From Pseudomonas sp. LP_7_YM (lineage in GTDB: Bacteria > Pseudomonadota > Gammaproteobacteria > Pseudomonadales > Pseudomonadaceae): a DNA stretch of 64,000 nucleotides. Below, piece after piece: positions 1 through 8,896 of this stretch; position 1 is the stretch's first letter; each line of letters begins with the position of its first letter. The stretch is taken from assembly GCF_004364435.1 (NCBI RefSeq), contig NZ_SOCT01000001.1, positions 434,001 to 498,000 on the forward strand, given 5' to 3'. Made by a program: the position numbers and the translations under genes. The notes under the pieces were generated by a model that saw only the letters and a program-made list of their open reading frames with translations, ran no database searches and had not been told where the DNA came from.

Positions 1-923
1 ATGAACAACGTGGCTGCCAGCCCCATGGAGAGGGCGAAACTGTTGCTGTAGCCCAGCACGTTTTCCAGGTAGCCGGGGATGTAGCCGAGAACGATGTAGT
101 AGGTAACGTTGAAAACGGTCACCAGGCCCATGCACTTGAGCATCTGGGGCCACTCGCTGACCATCAGACGGAACAGGCGGTTTTTTTCGCCTGCTGAAGA
201 TGTGTGCAGGGCTTCGTTGTTGCGGATCTCTTTGAACACCGGGGTCTCTTCCAGGCCCAGTCGCAGGTAAAGGGCAATGAGCCCTAGCAGGCCGCCGAGG
301 GCGAACGGTACACGCCAGCCCCACTCGGCCATTGCCTGATCGCCGAGGGCGAGGGTAAACATGCTGACGATGGCCCCGCCGAGCAGGAACCCCGAGATGT
401 TGCCGAACTCAAGCCAGCTGGTGAAAAAACTGCGACGTTTGTCTGGCGCATGTTCAGCAATGAAGGTGCAGGAGCCTCCGTATTCGCCACCTGTCGACAG
501 GCCTTGGAGCAACCTCATCAGGATCAGCAGGATCGGCGCCGCCACACCGATGCTGGCGTAGCCGGGGATCAATGCGATGGCGAAGGTCGCGACGGCCATC
601 AGCGAAATGCTCAGCGACAATGCCGTGCGCCTGCCGTATTTGTCACCGATGGGACCAAAGATCAGACTTCCCAGCGGCCTGATCAGAAACCCCGCGGCAA
701 AGGTGGCGTAGATCGCCATCAACTGAGCGGTGGGGTTGTCGTCATGGAAAAAGGTTTTGCCGATGATACCGGCCAGCGATGAATACAGCGCGAAGTCGAA
801 CCATTCGACCATGTTGCCCAGGGTCACGCCGATGACGGCTTTTGACAGCGGTCTGCGTGTTGGCTCGGCTGGCGTACAGTCGCTGGAAAATTCAGGAACA
901 GCGGTAGCGTGGAGTTCGCCCAT
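1..923 (-). CDS. MFS transporter, metabolite:H+ symporter type (partial, C-terminus beyond window)
   Basis: About 307 residues of a major facilitator are visible; the gene runs off the left edge, so the C-terminal half is missing. The N-terminus carries the NMVEWFDFALYSS segment typical of the ProP/KgtP/ShiA-like metabolite:proton symporters. It is followed by the loop motif GDKYGRR between TM2 and TM3 and GLSTGGEYGGS in TM4. The start is supported by AGAGGG seven bases upstream. It lies 89 bp behind the dehydrogenase on the same strand and is probably co-transcribed with it and with the flavin monooxygenase, so it may import or export their substrate. The substrate cannot be read from the sequence. 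It is a paralogue of the ProP-like gene at 28346-29851. Confidence 0.85.
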   Translation of the reverse strand, partial: MGELHATAVPEFSSDCTPAEPTRRPLSKAVIGVTLGNMVEWFDFALYSSLAGIIGKTFFHDDNPTAQLMAIYATFAAGFLIRPLGSLIFGPIGDKYGRRTALSLSISLMAVATFAIALIPGYASIGVAAPILLILMRLLQGLSTGGEYGGSCTFIAEHAPDKRRSFFTSWLEFGNISGFLLGGAIVSMFTLALGDQAMAEWGWRVPFALGGLLGLIALYLRLGLEETPVFKEIRNNEALHTSSAGEKNRLFRLMVSEWPQMLKCMGLVTVFNVTYYIVLGYIPGYLENVLGYSNSFALSMGLAATLF

Positions 924-1012
924 GATATTGCCCTCTGTAGTAGTTGTAGTAAGGCAGCAGTCAAAGGAGCGGGAAACAGGCCCACGTCTGGCGCGTGGGG
1001 CCTGTTTGGAGG

Positions 1013-1726
1013 TCAGCGCATAAACACACCACCAGCGATACACAGCGATTCGCCAGTGACGTAAGACGGCTTGCTGCTCAATTGCCATACCCAGTCGGCA
1101 ATCTCTTCAACGCGCGCTGCCCGTTTGAGTGGAATGGACTCAATGGCTGCATCGATACGCCCGCCGGCCCGGGTACCTGCCGTGTCGACCCAGCCGGGTG
1201 CTACGGCATTGACCACGATGTTGTGCTCGGCCAGTTCAATGGCCAGCGAGCGTGTCATGGACACCACGGCCGCTTTTGAAGCGCTGTACAGCAGTTGATT
1301 CCTGGACACGGTGAATGCATCGACTGAGGCAAAAAATACAATGGAGCCGCCCCCGGACGCTTTCAGATGGCGGGTGCCGATGCGCGCGATGTTCAATGAG
1401 CCCAGCACGTTGATATTGAAGATTTTTCGGTACAACGCTTCGCTGTAGCTTTCCAGGGATGAGGTTGGAAAAACCCCAGCAGCGTTAACGATGGAACGCA
1501 GCGGCGCTTTGCCGCTCAGAGCGGCATCAATGGCGCTGCCCAATGTTTGCTCGCATGTGATATCGCCCGTCACAGGGGACAACAGGGGGCTGGCGGCTTG
1601 CTGATCGGGCGTTATGTCGACGGCCACGACATGCCAGCCTTCTTCCTGAAAACGTTGCGCGACGGCTTGACCCATACCCGACGACGTGCCGGTGACGATG
1701 ACGCTGGAGTGCGGTGCAGTATTCAT
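1013..1726 (-). CDS. SDR family NAD(P)-dependent oxidoreductase
   Basis: A 237-residue classical short-chain dehydrogenase. The N-terminus has the Rossmann motif TGTSSGMGQ, then VNAAGVF (NAG-like motif). The catalytic serine lies around FFASVDAF and the catalytic pair is in YSASKAA. The C-terminal segment VAPGWVDTAGTR is FabG-like. I start it at the ATG directly before NTAPHSSVIVTG because a longer frame would overlap the monooxygenase upstream. The gap to that gene is only 13 bp, so the two are very likely one operon. It probably oxidises or reduces a small alcohol or ketone linked to the monooxygenase reaction; the substrate is unknown. Confidence 0.85.
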   Translation of the reverse strand: MNTAPHSSVIVTGTSSGMGQAVAQRFQEEGWHVVAVDITPDQQAASPLLSPVTGDITCEQTLGSAIDAALSGKAPLRSIVNAAGVFPTSSLESYSEALYRKIFNINVLGSLNIARIGTRHLKASGGGSIVFFASVDAFTVSRNQLLYSASKAAVVSMTRSLAIELAEHNIVVNAVAPGWVDTAGTRAGGRIDAAIESIPLKRAARVEEIADWVWQLSSKPSYVTGESLCIAGGVFMR

Positions 1727-1739
1727 AGGGAGTGTCCGA

Positions 1740-3029
1740 TCAAGCCAGTTGAGGGAGAGGGTTACCGGGCACCAGGGCCAGTTCCATGACGTCCAGTTGG
1801 CGTAGGGTGTCCTGATGATTGGCCAGCCATTCGCGTTTGACGATGTCGATGCGCGACTCGGCTGGCTGCAACCTGGCGAACTTGGCCGCAAGGCCTTTCA
1901 TGCCACTGGCTCGCAGTTTGAGAAAGCGCATGACCAGTCTGGTTTGCTCGCAATAAACCGGCCATTGCGGACCCCGCGGCGCACCGAGACCGATGAAAAA
2001 CAGGCCTTCCAGATTGGTCGGCAGGGTCATGGCCGCAGTGCGCAGCGGTGCGCCATCGCGCCACTGCAGCCAGTTTTCGTCGAGGAACGGCAGGCGGGTA
2101 TTGAAACCGGTGGCCCAGACGATGGTGTCGTAATCGGCCTGGCTGCCGTCGCTGAACGTAACGGTTTTACCTTCGATGGTGTCGATGCCTGGAGCGACCT
2201 TGATGCGTCCGTGCTGAATCCAGTACAGCAGCAAGGTATTGACTACCGGTGGCTGTGCATCCAGATCGTAGGTTTCCGGTGCCGGCAATCCAGGGTAGTT
2301 TTTGTGGGTGCCAACGCTGGCCATGATCAGCATGTTCATGACCATGTTCTGCTGTTCTGGCGGCAGTTGCCCCAGCAACGGTAACTCCCCGCGAGGCAGG
2401 CCGAAGAGCGTCTTGGGCTGGAACAGCTGGCCACGGCGGATGGCGATGGTGGTGTCAAGGCGTGCCTGCGCGGCATCCACCGCCAAGTCGCAACCGGAGT
2501 TACCGAAGCCGACCACCAGCACCTTACCTTCGACCTGCTGCACGTTGCGGTACTCGCCGGAATGAATCGATACGCCGGTAAAATGCCGACCCACTGGCGG
2601 AACCTTGCAGTCCCACAAATGGCCGTTGGCGACCAGTACACCGGCATAGCGCTGGCTGCTGCCATCGGCCAAGATCACCTGCCAGCCCGCTTCGCCGTTT
2701 TCACCGAGCGGGGTGAGGTGGCGCACCTCGGTATTGAAGGTGATCCTCTCGCGCAGTCCAAACGCATCGGCGTAGGCGTTCATGTACGCCTTGACTTGAT
2801 CCCGGCTCGGATAGACCGGGTAGTGCGCAGGCATCGGAAAGCCGTCGAAGCAGGAGCTGCTTTTGGGGGTGATCAGGTGCAACGCGTCGTAGTCGGTGTT
2901 CCAGTGGCCGCCGATGTTCGGGGACTTTTCAAAGCAGTCCACGCTCAACCCGGCGTCGGTCATGGTTTTCAACGCAGCCAGTCCGGCCGCTCCGGCACCA
3001 ATGATGCAGTAGTGCAAGTGGTTGGACAT
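1740..3029 (-). CDS. Flavin-containing monooxygenase (FMO / Baeyer-Villiger-like)
   Basis: A 429-residue class B flavoprotein monooxygenase. Visible motifs are the FAD-binding IIGAGAAGLAA near residue 8, the FMO signature GRHFTGVSIHSGEY in the first third, the NADPH-binding VVGFGNSGCD, and the ATG-containing segment WATGFNTRLPF near the C-terminus. The start ATG has the strong ribosome site GGGGAG; longer frames lack one. The family adds one oxygen atom from O2 to N, S or carbonyl groups using NADPH. It is the first enzyme gene downstream of a LysR regulator, with a palindromic site about 100 bp upstream, and is followed by SDR and MFS genes. The substrate is unknown. Confidence 0.88.
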   Translation of the reverse strand: MSNHLHYCIIGAGAAGLAALKTMTDAGLSVDCFEKSPNIGGHWNTDYDALHLITPKSSSCFDGFPMPAHYPVYPSRDQVKAYMNAYADAFGLRERITFNTEVRHLTPLGENGEAGWQVILADGSSQRYAGVLVANGHLWDCKVPPVGRHFTGVSIHSGEYRNVQQVEGKVLVVGFGNSGCDLAVDAAQARLDTTIAIRRGQLFQPKTLFGLPRGELPLLGQLPPEQQNMVMNMLIMASVGTHKNYPGLPAPETYDLDAQPPVVNTLLLYWIQHGRIKVAPGIDTIEGKTVTFSDGSQADYDTIVWATGFNTRLPFLDENWLQWRDGAPLRTAAMTLPTNLEGLFFIGLGAPRGPQWPVYCEQTRLVMRFLKLRASGMKGLAAKFARLQPAESRIDIVKREWLANHQDTLRQLDVMELALVPGNPLPQLA

Positions 3030-3131
3030 TCTGACTCCCCTTCCTCGAACGTTGGACGCCCCGTGTCGGCGTCCGTAGCTTGAGTATCCTTGGGCCATAC
3101 GCCTGGATGAATGGGCAAAGCCTTGTGTTTC

Positions 3132-3150
3132 CCATAGGTATCACCTATGG
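3132..3150. promoter_or_regulatory. Perfect 8+3+8 palindrome, candidate LysR operator
   Basis: CCATAGGT-ATC-ACCTATGG is a perfect dyad lying directly after the LysR stop codon and about 100 bp upstream of the monooxygenase start. It contains T-N11-A inside a dyad, the classical LysR-type recognition pattern. There is no T-run, which argues against a simple terminator. That it is an operator of the neighbouring regulator is inference. Confidence 0.5.
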
Positions 3151-4077
3151 CTAGAGCATCTCCAGATGAGCGTATTGGTTCTGGATCCGCGACAGGTGGC
3201 TGCGCATCAGACTCATCAGTACCCGGGTCGGCGGTGAAATGGGCGTGTCGTGGCGGTGGATGAAGCCGAACACCTCGAAGATGGCAGGGGAGATTGGCAC
3301 CCAGCCCAGGCGATCGTTGAAGCCCAACTGGTGCAGGATCGGCCGGGTAGCGATGACATCGCCCAGTCCACGGGCTGCCAGCTCGAACCCTGTGATCTGG
3401 TGCTCTACCTCGATGATCGGGTCCAGCACTTCGCCGCCCTTGGCTGCCAGTTGCGCCAGCAGCCGGCGGATGGGATCCCCGGTGCTCCAGCGCGCCTCTG
3501 TCAGAATCAGCGGGGCCACGGCCAGGTCACTGATCGATTTCGGCCCTTTCAAGCGCTCCGGGTCAGCGCTGATATAGCCGACCTGGGCTGACCACACTGG
3601 CTCGGTGATGGTGAGGTTCTGCTGCTTGATCGGCAGCATCACCAAGCCGGCCTCGATTTCGCCCTGGCTGACCAGCTCGGCGATCTCTGAGGAGTTGTAA
3701 CCGACGATTTTGATCCGCATGTCCGGGTGCAGAGTGCGGAACTGCTCGATCAGGTCAGTCAGGAAATAATGGTGTGCTGTGCCGAACGTGCCAAAGCTGG
3801 CAACACCACCGGACAGCTCGCGCACCGCCTGCACCGCTTCGTAGCCCTGCCGGGCAGACGTCACCATGCCTTGAGCGAAGGGTTGCAACCGACGTCCGGC
3901 CTCGGTCAACATCAGCCGCCGATTGGTGCGGATAAAGAGGTGCGTACCAAGGTGTTCTTCCAGGCGCAGAATCTGCTCGGACAGCGACGGTTGCGAAATA
4001 TGCAGGCTCTCCGCCGCCCTGGAGAATGTGCCGTGCTCGATGGCGGCGAGGAAGTAATGAAGCTGTTGCAGAGTCAT
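3151..4077 (-). CDS. LysR family transcriptional regulator
   Basis: A 308-residue LysR-type regulator. The N-terminal winged helix-turn-helix (about residues 1-60) reads MTLQQLHYFLAAIEHGTFSRAA followed by LHISQPSLSEQILRLEEHLG. The rest is the two-lobed effector-binding domain. It is encoded upstream of, and in the same direction as, the monooxygenase-SDR-MFS unit, with 121 bp between it and the first enzyme gene. This same-strand arrangement is less common than the divergent LysR layout. It most likely controls that unit in response to the substrate. The co-inducer is unknown. Confidence 0.88.
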   Translation of the reverse strand: MTLQQLHYFLAAIEHGTFSRAAESLHISQPSLSEQILRLEEHLGTHLFIRTNRRLMLTEAGRRLQPFAQGMVTSARQGYEAVQAVRELSGGVASFGTFGTAHHYFLTDLIEQFRTLHPDMRIKIVGYNSSEIAELVSQGEIEAGLVMLPIKQQNLTITEPVWSAQVGYISADPERLKGPKSISDLAVAPLILTEARWSTGDPIRRLLAQLAAKGGEVLDPIIEVEHQITGFELAARGLGDVIATRPILHQLGFNDRLGWVPISPAIFEVFGFIHRHDTPISPPTRVLMSLMRSHLSRIQNQYAHLEML

Positions 4078-4196
4078 GGTGCAGTCCCGTCATCGGTGTG
4101 ACGTCAACATGACACAGCTCCGGGCTATCGCGAAGCCGCAGGCCTCCCGGGCAGGTGTTACATGAACACGTGGGCTGGGCCGGGCGCACCCATCAA

Positions 4197-4232
4197 TTCA
4201 CCCGCCAAGCCCATGGCCTTGCGGCGGGTGAA
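4197..4232. terminator. Hairpin between LysR gene and SDR gene
   Basis: TTCACCCGCC pairs with GGCGGGTGAA over 10 bp with a 16-base loop. It lies just past the stop of the minus-strand dehydrogenase at 4282. There is no clear U-run, so it may be a weak or Rho-assisted terminator or only a structured spacer. Confidence 0.4.
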
Positions 4233-4281
4233 CTGAGGCCCGCTCAGCGTGAAGCCTCAATCACTCGCCTGCTGTAGCCGG

Positions 4282-5133
4282 TCAACTCGGGAAGTCAGCC
4301 CCGACGCTTATCTCGCGCACGCCTTCGATTTGCTCCAGCCGCTTACGACGATCAGCCACCACGTTGTCATGCCCCCATTTGCCCAGCGGCAGGTGGCGCG
4401 GCGGCTTTTCCATTTGGGTAACGGCAATCATGGCCTCACCGGCACGCACCGGATCACCGGCCTGGCTGCCGCTGTTTTTCTTCGTCGACTCCAGCCGCGC
4501 GCCTGCGGTTTCCTTGTAGTCGGCAATTTTCGTGGTGGTTTGGCGCAACGAACGACCTGCCCAGTCGGTACGAAACGGCCCCGGCTCGACGCAGGTAACG
4601 GAAATGCCGAGCGGTTCCACTTCTGCGATAAGCGCGTCGGACCAGCCTTCAATCGCATGCTTAGACGCCGCGTAGTAGCCAGACCCCGGAAAACCAATCA
4701 GCCCGGCAACCGAGGTGATGTTGAGAATGTGGCCACTTTTTTGCGCGCGCATGATCGGCAGCACGGCGCGGGTGATGGCGAACAGGCCGAAGACATTGGC
4801 GTCGAACTGAGCGCGAATTTCGGACTCCACGCCTTCTTCAACGGTGCTTTGATAGCCATACCCGGCGTTGTTGACCAGCACATCGATCCGGCCGAATTTC
4901 GCCTTGGCCGCCGCAACGACTGCTTCGATCTGATCAGCCTTGGTCACGTCGAGATCCAGCGCCAGCACGCGGTCTTCGGCGCCTGCAGTCAGGTCAGCAA
5001 CCCGCGATTTGTCTCGGGCGGTCGCGATAAGGCGCCAGCCGCGGTCGATGATCAGTTTGGCCAGCTCCCGGCCGAATCCGGTCGAGCAGCCAGTGACGAG
5101 CCAGACAGGGGTGTCGGTTTTAGCGGTTGTCAT
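4282..5133 (-). CDS. SDR family oxidoreductase
   Basis: A 283-residue short-chain dehydrogenase of the classical/retinol-dehydrogenase-like group. The coenzyme loop is TGCSTGFGREL, followed by NNAGYG, a serine in ITSVAGLIGFPGS, and YYAASKHAIEG with the catalytic Tyr and Lys. The C-terminal part (VEPGPFRTDW) is as expected. The start ATG has GGAGAG at good spacing. It stands alone on the minus strand behind a 250 bp spacer and is not clearly part of the LysR-linked unit. A generic NADP(H) oxidoreductase of unknown substrate. Confidence 0.85.
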   Translation of the reverse strand: MTTAKTDTPVWLVTGCSTGFGRELAKLIIDRGWRLIATARDKSRVADLTAGAEDRVLALDLDVTKADQIEAVVAAAKAKFGRIDVLVNNAGYGYQSTVEEGVESEIRAQFDANVFGLFAITRAVLPIMRAQKSGHILNITSVAGLIGFPGSGYYAASKHAIEGWSDALIAEVEPLGISVTCVEPGPFRTDWAGRSLRQTTTKIADYKETAGARLESTKKNSGSQAGDPVRAGEAMIAVTQMEKPPRHLPLGKWGHDNVVADRRKRLEQIEGVREISVGADFPS

Positions 5134-5384
5134 GATTCAGCTCTCCGTACAGTCAAAAAAGCGTGCTGCCTCAGGCGACCATTCCGGTGGCTCCGGTCTG
5201 ACCCACGGCACGATGTGCCGCTCAGCGTGGTTTTCAAAAGCAGAGCGGCGGCGGTATGCACTTGGACCGGCGAGGGATGGCGTTCGTTTCCACTGATTGT
5301 GGTGCAGCGCACTGCCCTTTTTGGCAGGCGTGCTGAGTGCGCGAGCGAGAATGCTTGGGCCTGGTGCGACCGGGGACTGTGCTA

Positions 5385-5561
5385 TCAGGGCTGAGCAGGA
5401 GAGCCTTCGGCAGCGGTGACCGATTCGCCACCGGCGTCAACCGCCAGTTTCGCCCGCTCGGCTTTGCTGATGTACCGGGGTTTGTTTCGTGGTGCCTTTT
5501 TAGCACTGGCCTTCTTGGCGTGGGCCTCCAGCAACTGCTTGATCTTTTTACGGCGGTTCAT
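5385..5561 (-). CDS. DUF2986 family small basic protein
   Basis: A 58-residue, lysine-rich protein beginning MNRRKKIKQLLEAHAKKASAK and containing PRYISKAERAKL, the pattern of the DUF2986 family found across gamma-proteobacteria. I use the internal ATG because homologues start with MNRRKK; a GTG nine bases upstream is the alternative. The C-terminus (GGESVTAAEGSPAQP) is acidic and probably disordered. No function is known to me; the basic N-terminal helix could contact nucleic acid or ribosomes, but this is speculation. Confidence 0.75.
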   Translation of the reverse strand: MNRRKKIKQLLEAHAKKASAKKAPRNKPRYISKAERAKLAVDAGGESVTAAEGSPAQP

Positions 5562-5738
5562 GGCTTTCACTCATCTGATCAACGTGCGGATGATATCAGC
5601 TCCAGGCCTCAACCGAAGGCGCGACGATCAGGTGAGCCGCAGTCCATGGTGCACGTTTCGCTGTGCACGTTAATGGCCATTGAGCTGCGCCATGCAGCCT
5701 TATACCCTGCCCGTCGGAGCATCTGCCAGGGAAACGCC

Positions 5739-6848
5739 ATGCGCGTCATTGTTATCGGTGGTTTGGGTAATTTCGGAGCGCGGATCTGCAAGCGTCTCGC
5801 GGGCGTAGCCGGTCTGACGGTGGTCGCCGCCAGTCGCAGGCCGCAGGGAAGTGTTCATACGTTCGACGACGGCAAGGCGGTCGCCACTGTCGCGCTGGAT
5901 ATCAACTCAAGCGATTTTGAAACGCGCCTCATCGACGCGTCGCCTGGTCTGGTGATTCACTGCGCCGGTCCGTTTCAGGGCCAGGACTATCGTGTGGCCA
6001 AGGCTGCATGCGCTGCCGGCGCGCACTATCTGGACATCGCCGATGGCCGGGACTTTGTCGCAGATTTCCCTGCCAGCATGAATGCGCAGGCAAAGGCCGT
6101 CGGGGTGCTGGCCGTGTCGGGCGCCAGCAGCGTGCCCGGCCTTTCTTCGGCAGTGGTCGATCATCTCGGCAAGTCCTTCAGTCGCCTGGACGCTATCAGG
6201 ACCGTGATCGCGCCCGGACAACAGGCCGCCCGAGGCGTCGCGACCATTCAAGGGGTATTTGGCTACGCAGGCCTGGGGTTCCGCCGCTGGAACGAGGGTG
6301 TCTGGCACACGCAATACGGCTGGCAGGACATCCAGAGCTTTACGCTCAAAGGCATGTCCTCGCGTTGGGGGGCCGCGTGCGACGTGCCGGACCTTGCACT
6401 CTTTCCCGACCGCTACCCCGGTGTACGCGATGTCGAGTTCCATGCCGCACTGGAACTGCGTATCCAGCACATCGCCCTCTGGTTGGCTGCCGCCTTGAGA
6501 CGGCTGGGAGTGCCGCTGCCGATCAACGCCTGGGCAGCCCGGCTGGACACGGCTTCCAACCTGATGCTTGATCGCTTTGGCAGCGACCTGGGGGCGATGA
6601 AGGTTCAGGTGTGCGGGGTACTCAAGGATGGCAGAGAGGCCTGCTTGAACTGGCAGATCACGGCGCCCGATGGGCACGGCCCGCAGATCCCTTGCATGGC
6701 GTCTGTGTTGCTCGCCCAGAAGCTGGCTCGTAACCAGTTGCAGCAGACCGGCGCGTTCTCGTGCATGGGGCTGTTGAAGCTGGAGGATTTCGACGCCGAG
6801 TTCCAGCGTTGGAACATTACGTCTGATACGACCGAGCAGGGACGGTGA
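5739..6848 (+). CDS. Saccharopine dehydrogenase-like NADP-binding protein
   Basis: A 369-residue protein with an N-terminal Rossmann fold: RVIVIGGLGNFGARICKRL is the dinucleotide loop, then VIHCAGPFQGQDYRVAKAA and GAHYLDIADGRDFV. This is the saccharopine dehydrogenase NADP-binding domain layout. Its C-terminal half is poorly conserved and family members include enzymes and non-enzymatic proteins. The start ATG has AGGGAA seven bases upstream; the in-frame extension to 5337 has no such signal. It is the only plus-strand gene in the first 30 kb, flanked by minus-strand genes. The substrate is unknown. Confidence 0.8.
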   Translation: MRVIVIGGLGNFGARICKRLAGVAGLTVVAASRRPQGSVHTFDDGKAVATVALDINSSDFETRLIDASPGLVIHCAGPFQGQDYRVAKAACAAGAHYLDIADGRDFVADFPASMNAQAKAVGVLAVSGASSVPGLSSAVVDHLGKSFSRLDAIRTVIAPGQQAARGVATIQGVFGYAGLGFRRWNEGVWHTQYGWQDIQSFTLKGMSSRWGAACDVPDLALFPDRYPGVRDVEFHAALELRIQHIALWLAAALRRLGVPLPINAWAARLDTASNLMLDRFGSDLGAMKVQVCGVLKDGREACLNWQITAPDGHGPQIPCMASVLLAQKLARNQLQQTGAFSCMGLLKLEDFDAEFQRWNITSDTTEQGR

Positions 6849-6966
6849 TGCAGCGGCGGATTGCTCTGGTGACCCGCAACCTTGAACCGTTTCCCAGACG
6901 GCGAGCCGTTAACAAGGGACGCGTCCAGCCCGCCCACCCGAGCGAAACGGGGTAGGGCGAGGGCGT

Positions 6967-8700
6967 TCAGCTTTCTATGGCGCTCTTGATCCGGCTGGCC
7001 AGATCTTCCATGGAAAATGGCTTGGTCAACAAGTGCATGCCGGGATCGAGTTCTTCTCCCCAAAGAAGCGCGTTGTGCGCGTAACCCGTGATGAACAGGA
7101 CCTTCAGATCGGGCCGCAGACTGCGCCCGGCATCTGCCACCTGACGACCGTTTAGCCCACCGGGCAGCCCGACATCGGTCACCAGCAGGTCGATCCGTCG
7201 GTTCGATTGCAGCAGCTGCAGCCCACCGGCGCCGTCCGCTGCTTTGAGGATGGTATAGCCAAGATCCTCCAGCACCTCGGAAATCAACATGCGCACCGTT
7301 GGCTCGTCGTCGATCACCAGCACCGTTTCGCCGCGCCCGGCCAGTGCCTCGGGTCGGGCTGCTTGCGTTTCATCGGTGACGATGTGCAACGTCGATCTAG
7401 GCAGGTACAGGGTCATGGTGGTGCCCACGTCCATGCGCGACTGAATATGGATACTGCCACCTGACTGGCGCACGAAACCGTAAATCATCGACAGGCCAAG
7501 ACCTGTGCCTTTGCCGGTGGGTTTGGTGGTAAAGAACGGGTCGAAGGCATGGGCGATCACATCGCCGCTCATGCCGCTGCCGGTGTCGCTGACACTCAGG
7601 GTCAGGTATTGGCCGGGCGGTACTTCAAGCTCGTCTGCTGCTTTGGCCGACAGGCTGCAGTTGCCGGTGCGAATGGTCAGCGTGCCGCCGAGCACCATCG
7701 CGTCGCGAGCGTTGATGCACAGGTTGAGCAGGGCGTTTTCCAGTTGATTGGGATCGACCTGGGTCAGCCACAGATCGGCTTCGTTCTGGATGTCGATATT
7801 GATCTCCGGGCCGATGGTGCTGCGGATCAGCTCCAACATGCCGCTGACCAACTGCCTGGCATCGGTGGCGACGGGTTCCAGGGCCTGGCGTCGAGAAAAC
7901 GCCAGCAGGCGGTGAGTCAGCGCGGCGGCGCGTCGAGAAGCTGCCTGGGCGGCCTCGAAGTAGCGCTCGATCTGATCCAGCCGGCCTTGACCGACGCGCA
8001 ATCTGAGCATCTCCAGGCTGCCCATGATGCCGGTCAGCAAATTATTGAAGTCGTGAGCCAGGCCTCCAGTGAGTTGCCCGACCGCTTCCATTTTCTGACT
8101 TTGCCGCAGTTGCTGTTCCAGTAGCCGCTGGGCGGTCATCTCCACGCCGACGCCGGTACGTCGCACAGGATCGCCCGCGCTGTTGAAGTAGGTGTGGCCT
8201 CGCGACAGGACCCAGCGCACTGCGCCACCGGGATGAACAATGCGGTATTCCAGCTCCAGGTCGCCGCTGTTCACCAGTCCACCGGCCATGGTTTTGCGCA
8301 GGCTCACCAGATCGTCGGGATGCACATTGGCTAGAAAGTCCGGGCGTTTGATGCCCGCTGCGCCCTGGACAGGATCGATGCCGTACAGCTCGCTGATCCC
8401 CTCGTCGCAATAGAAACAGTCGTTGGACACCTGGTACGTCCATACACCCACCCCGCGCACTGCCGACAAGGCCAGCCGGGTGAAGTCCATCGAATCGTAT
8501 AACGCAGTTTCGTCCTGTTCTTCGGCTACGACATCGCGCTGGCTTGTCTCATGAGACTGCATGACCCGCAACGCCGCATACCGGGCTTCCTCAGCGCTGG
8601 AGTAATGGCCTGCGCTGACCTGCGCGTCGAGGACGGCGGAAAGCGCGAGGCTGAGGGCCAGGTCCTGAGGTGCCCGGTACGACATTGAAATTCTCTGCAT
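6967..8700 (-). CDS. Hybrid sensor histidine kinase (PAS-HisKA-HATPase-receiver) with ParD-like N-terminus
   Basis: A 577-residue soluble hybrid kinase. Residues about 12-52 look like a ParD/CopG-type antitoxin segment (LDAQVSAGHYSSAEEARYAAL). A PAS fold follows (about 75-195). The phosphorylated His is in the H-box GLAHDFNNLL near residue 213, the N-box near 333 (LLNLCINARDAM) and the G-box GKGTGLGLSM near 397. The C-terminal receiver has IDDEPTVRML, the phospho-acceptor Asp in TDVGLPGG near 512, and the Lys in LTKPF near 560. There is no transmembrane segment. No cognate output regulator lies next to it. An alternative start five codons in (MSYRAP) has a slightly better ribosome site. It is a close paralogue of 14188-16326. 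Confidence 0.9.
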   Translation of the reverse strand: MQRISMSYRAPQDLALSLALSAVLDAQVSAGHYSSAEEARYAALRVMQSHETSQRDVVAEEQDETALYDSMDFTRLALSAVRGVGVWTYQVSNDCFYCDEGISELYGIDPVQGAAGIKRPDFLANVHPDDLVSLRKTMAGGLVNSGDLELEYRIVHPGGAVRWVLSRGHTYFNSAGDPVRRTGVGVEMTAQRLLEQQLRQSQKMEAVGQLTGGLAHDFNNLLTGIMGSLEMLRLRVGQGRLDQIERYFEAAQAASRRAAALTHRLLAFSRRQALEPVATDARQLVSGMLELIRSTIGPEINIDIQNEADLWLTQVDPNQLENALLNLCINARDAMVLGGTLTIRTGNCSLSAKAADELEVPPGQYLTLSVSDTGSGMSGDVIAHAFDPFFTTKPTGKGTGLGLSMIYGFVRQSGGSIHIQSRMDVGTTMTLYLPRSTLHIVTDETQAARPEALAGRGETVLVIDDEPTVRMLISEVLEDLGYTILKAADGAGGLQLLQSNRRIDLLVTDVGLPGGLNGRQVADAGRSLRPDLKVLFITGYAHNALLWGEELDPGMHLLTKPFSMEDLASRIKSAIES

Positions 8701-8896
8701 GACAAATTAAGCGAGCGAGTAGATATCACACAATGTGCGGCAGGAACAGTCTGTAGCGTCGGATCGCTGGCCTTTGATCAGCTGGTTTTTAACCCTCCCC
8801 GCACGATCAGTGCCAAGCCCAGAATTCGTTGATCGGTGCCTGAACGGCAAGGGGAGGTAAGCGCCGACCGTACAGGACCGGCGTATTTTTTTCAGA

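Noticed and set aside
4249..5394. 381-codon plus-strand frame opposite the second SDR gene
   Set aside because: Antisense of an SDR with all catalytic motifs; no start signal and no protein family character.
8792..8857. CCTCCCC/GGGGAGG inverted repeat after the siderophore receptor gene
   Set aside because: The arms are about 50 bases apart, and on the receptor strand the downstream tract is A-rich rather than U-rich, so it is not a credible terminator.
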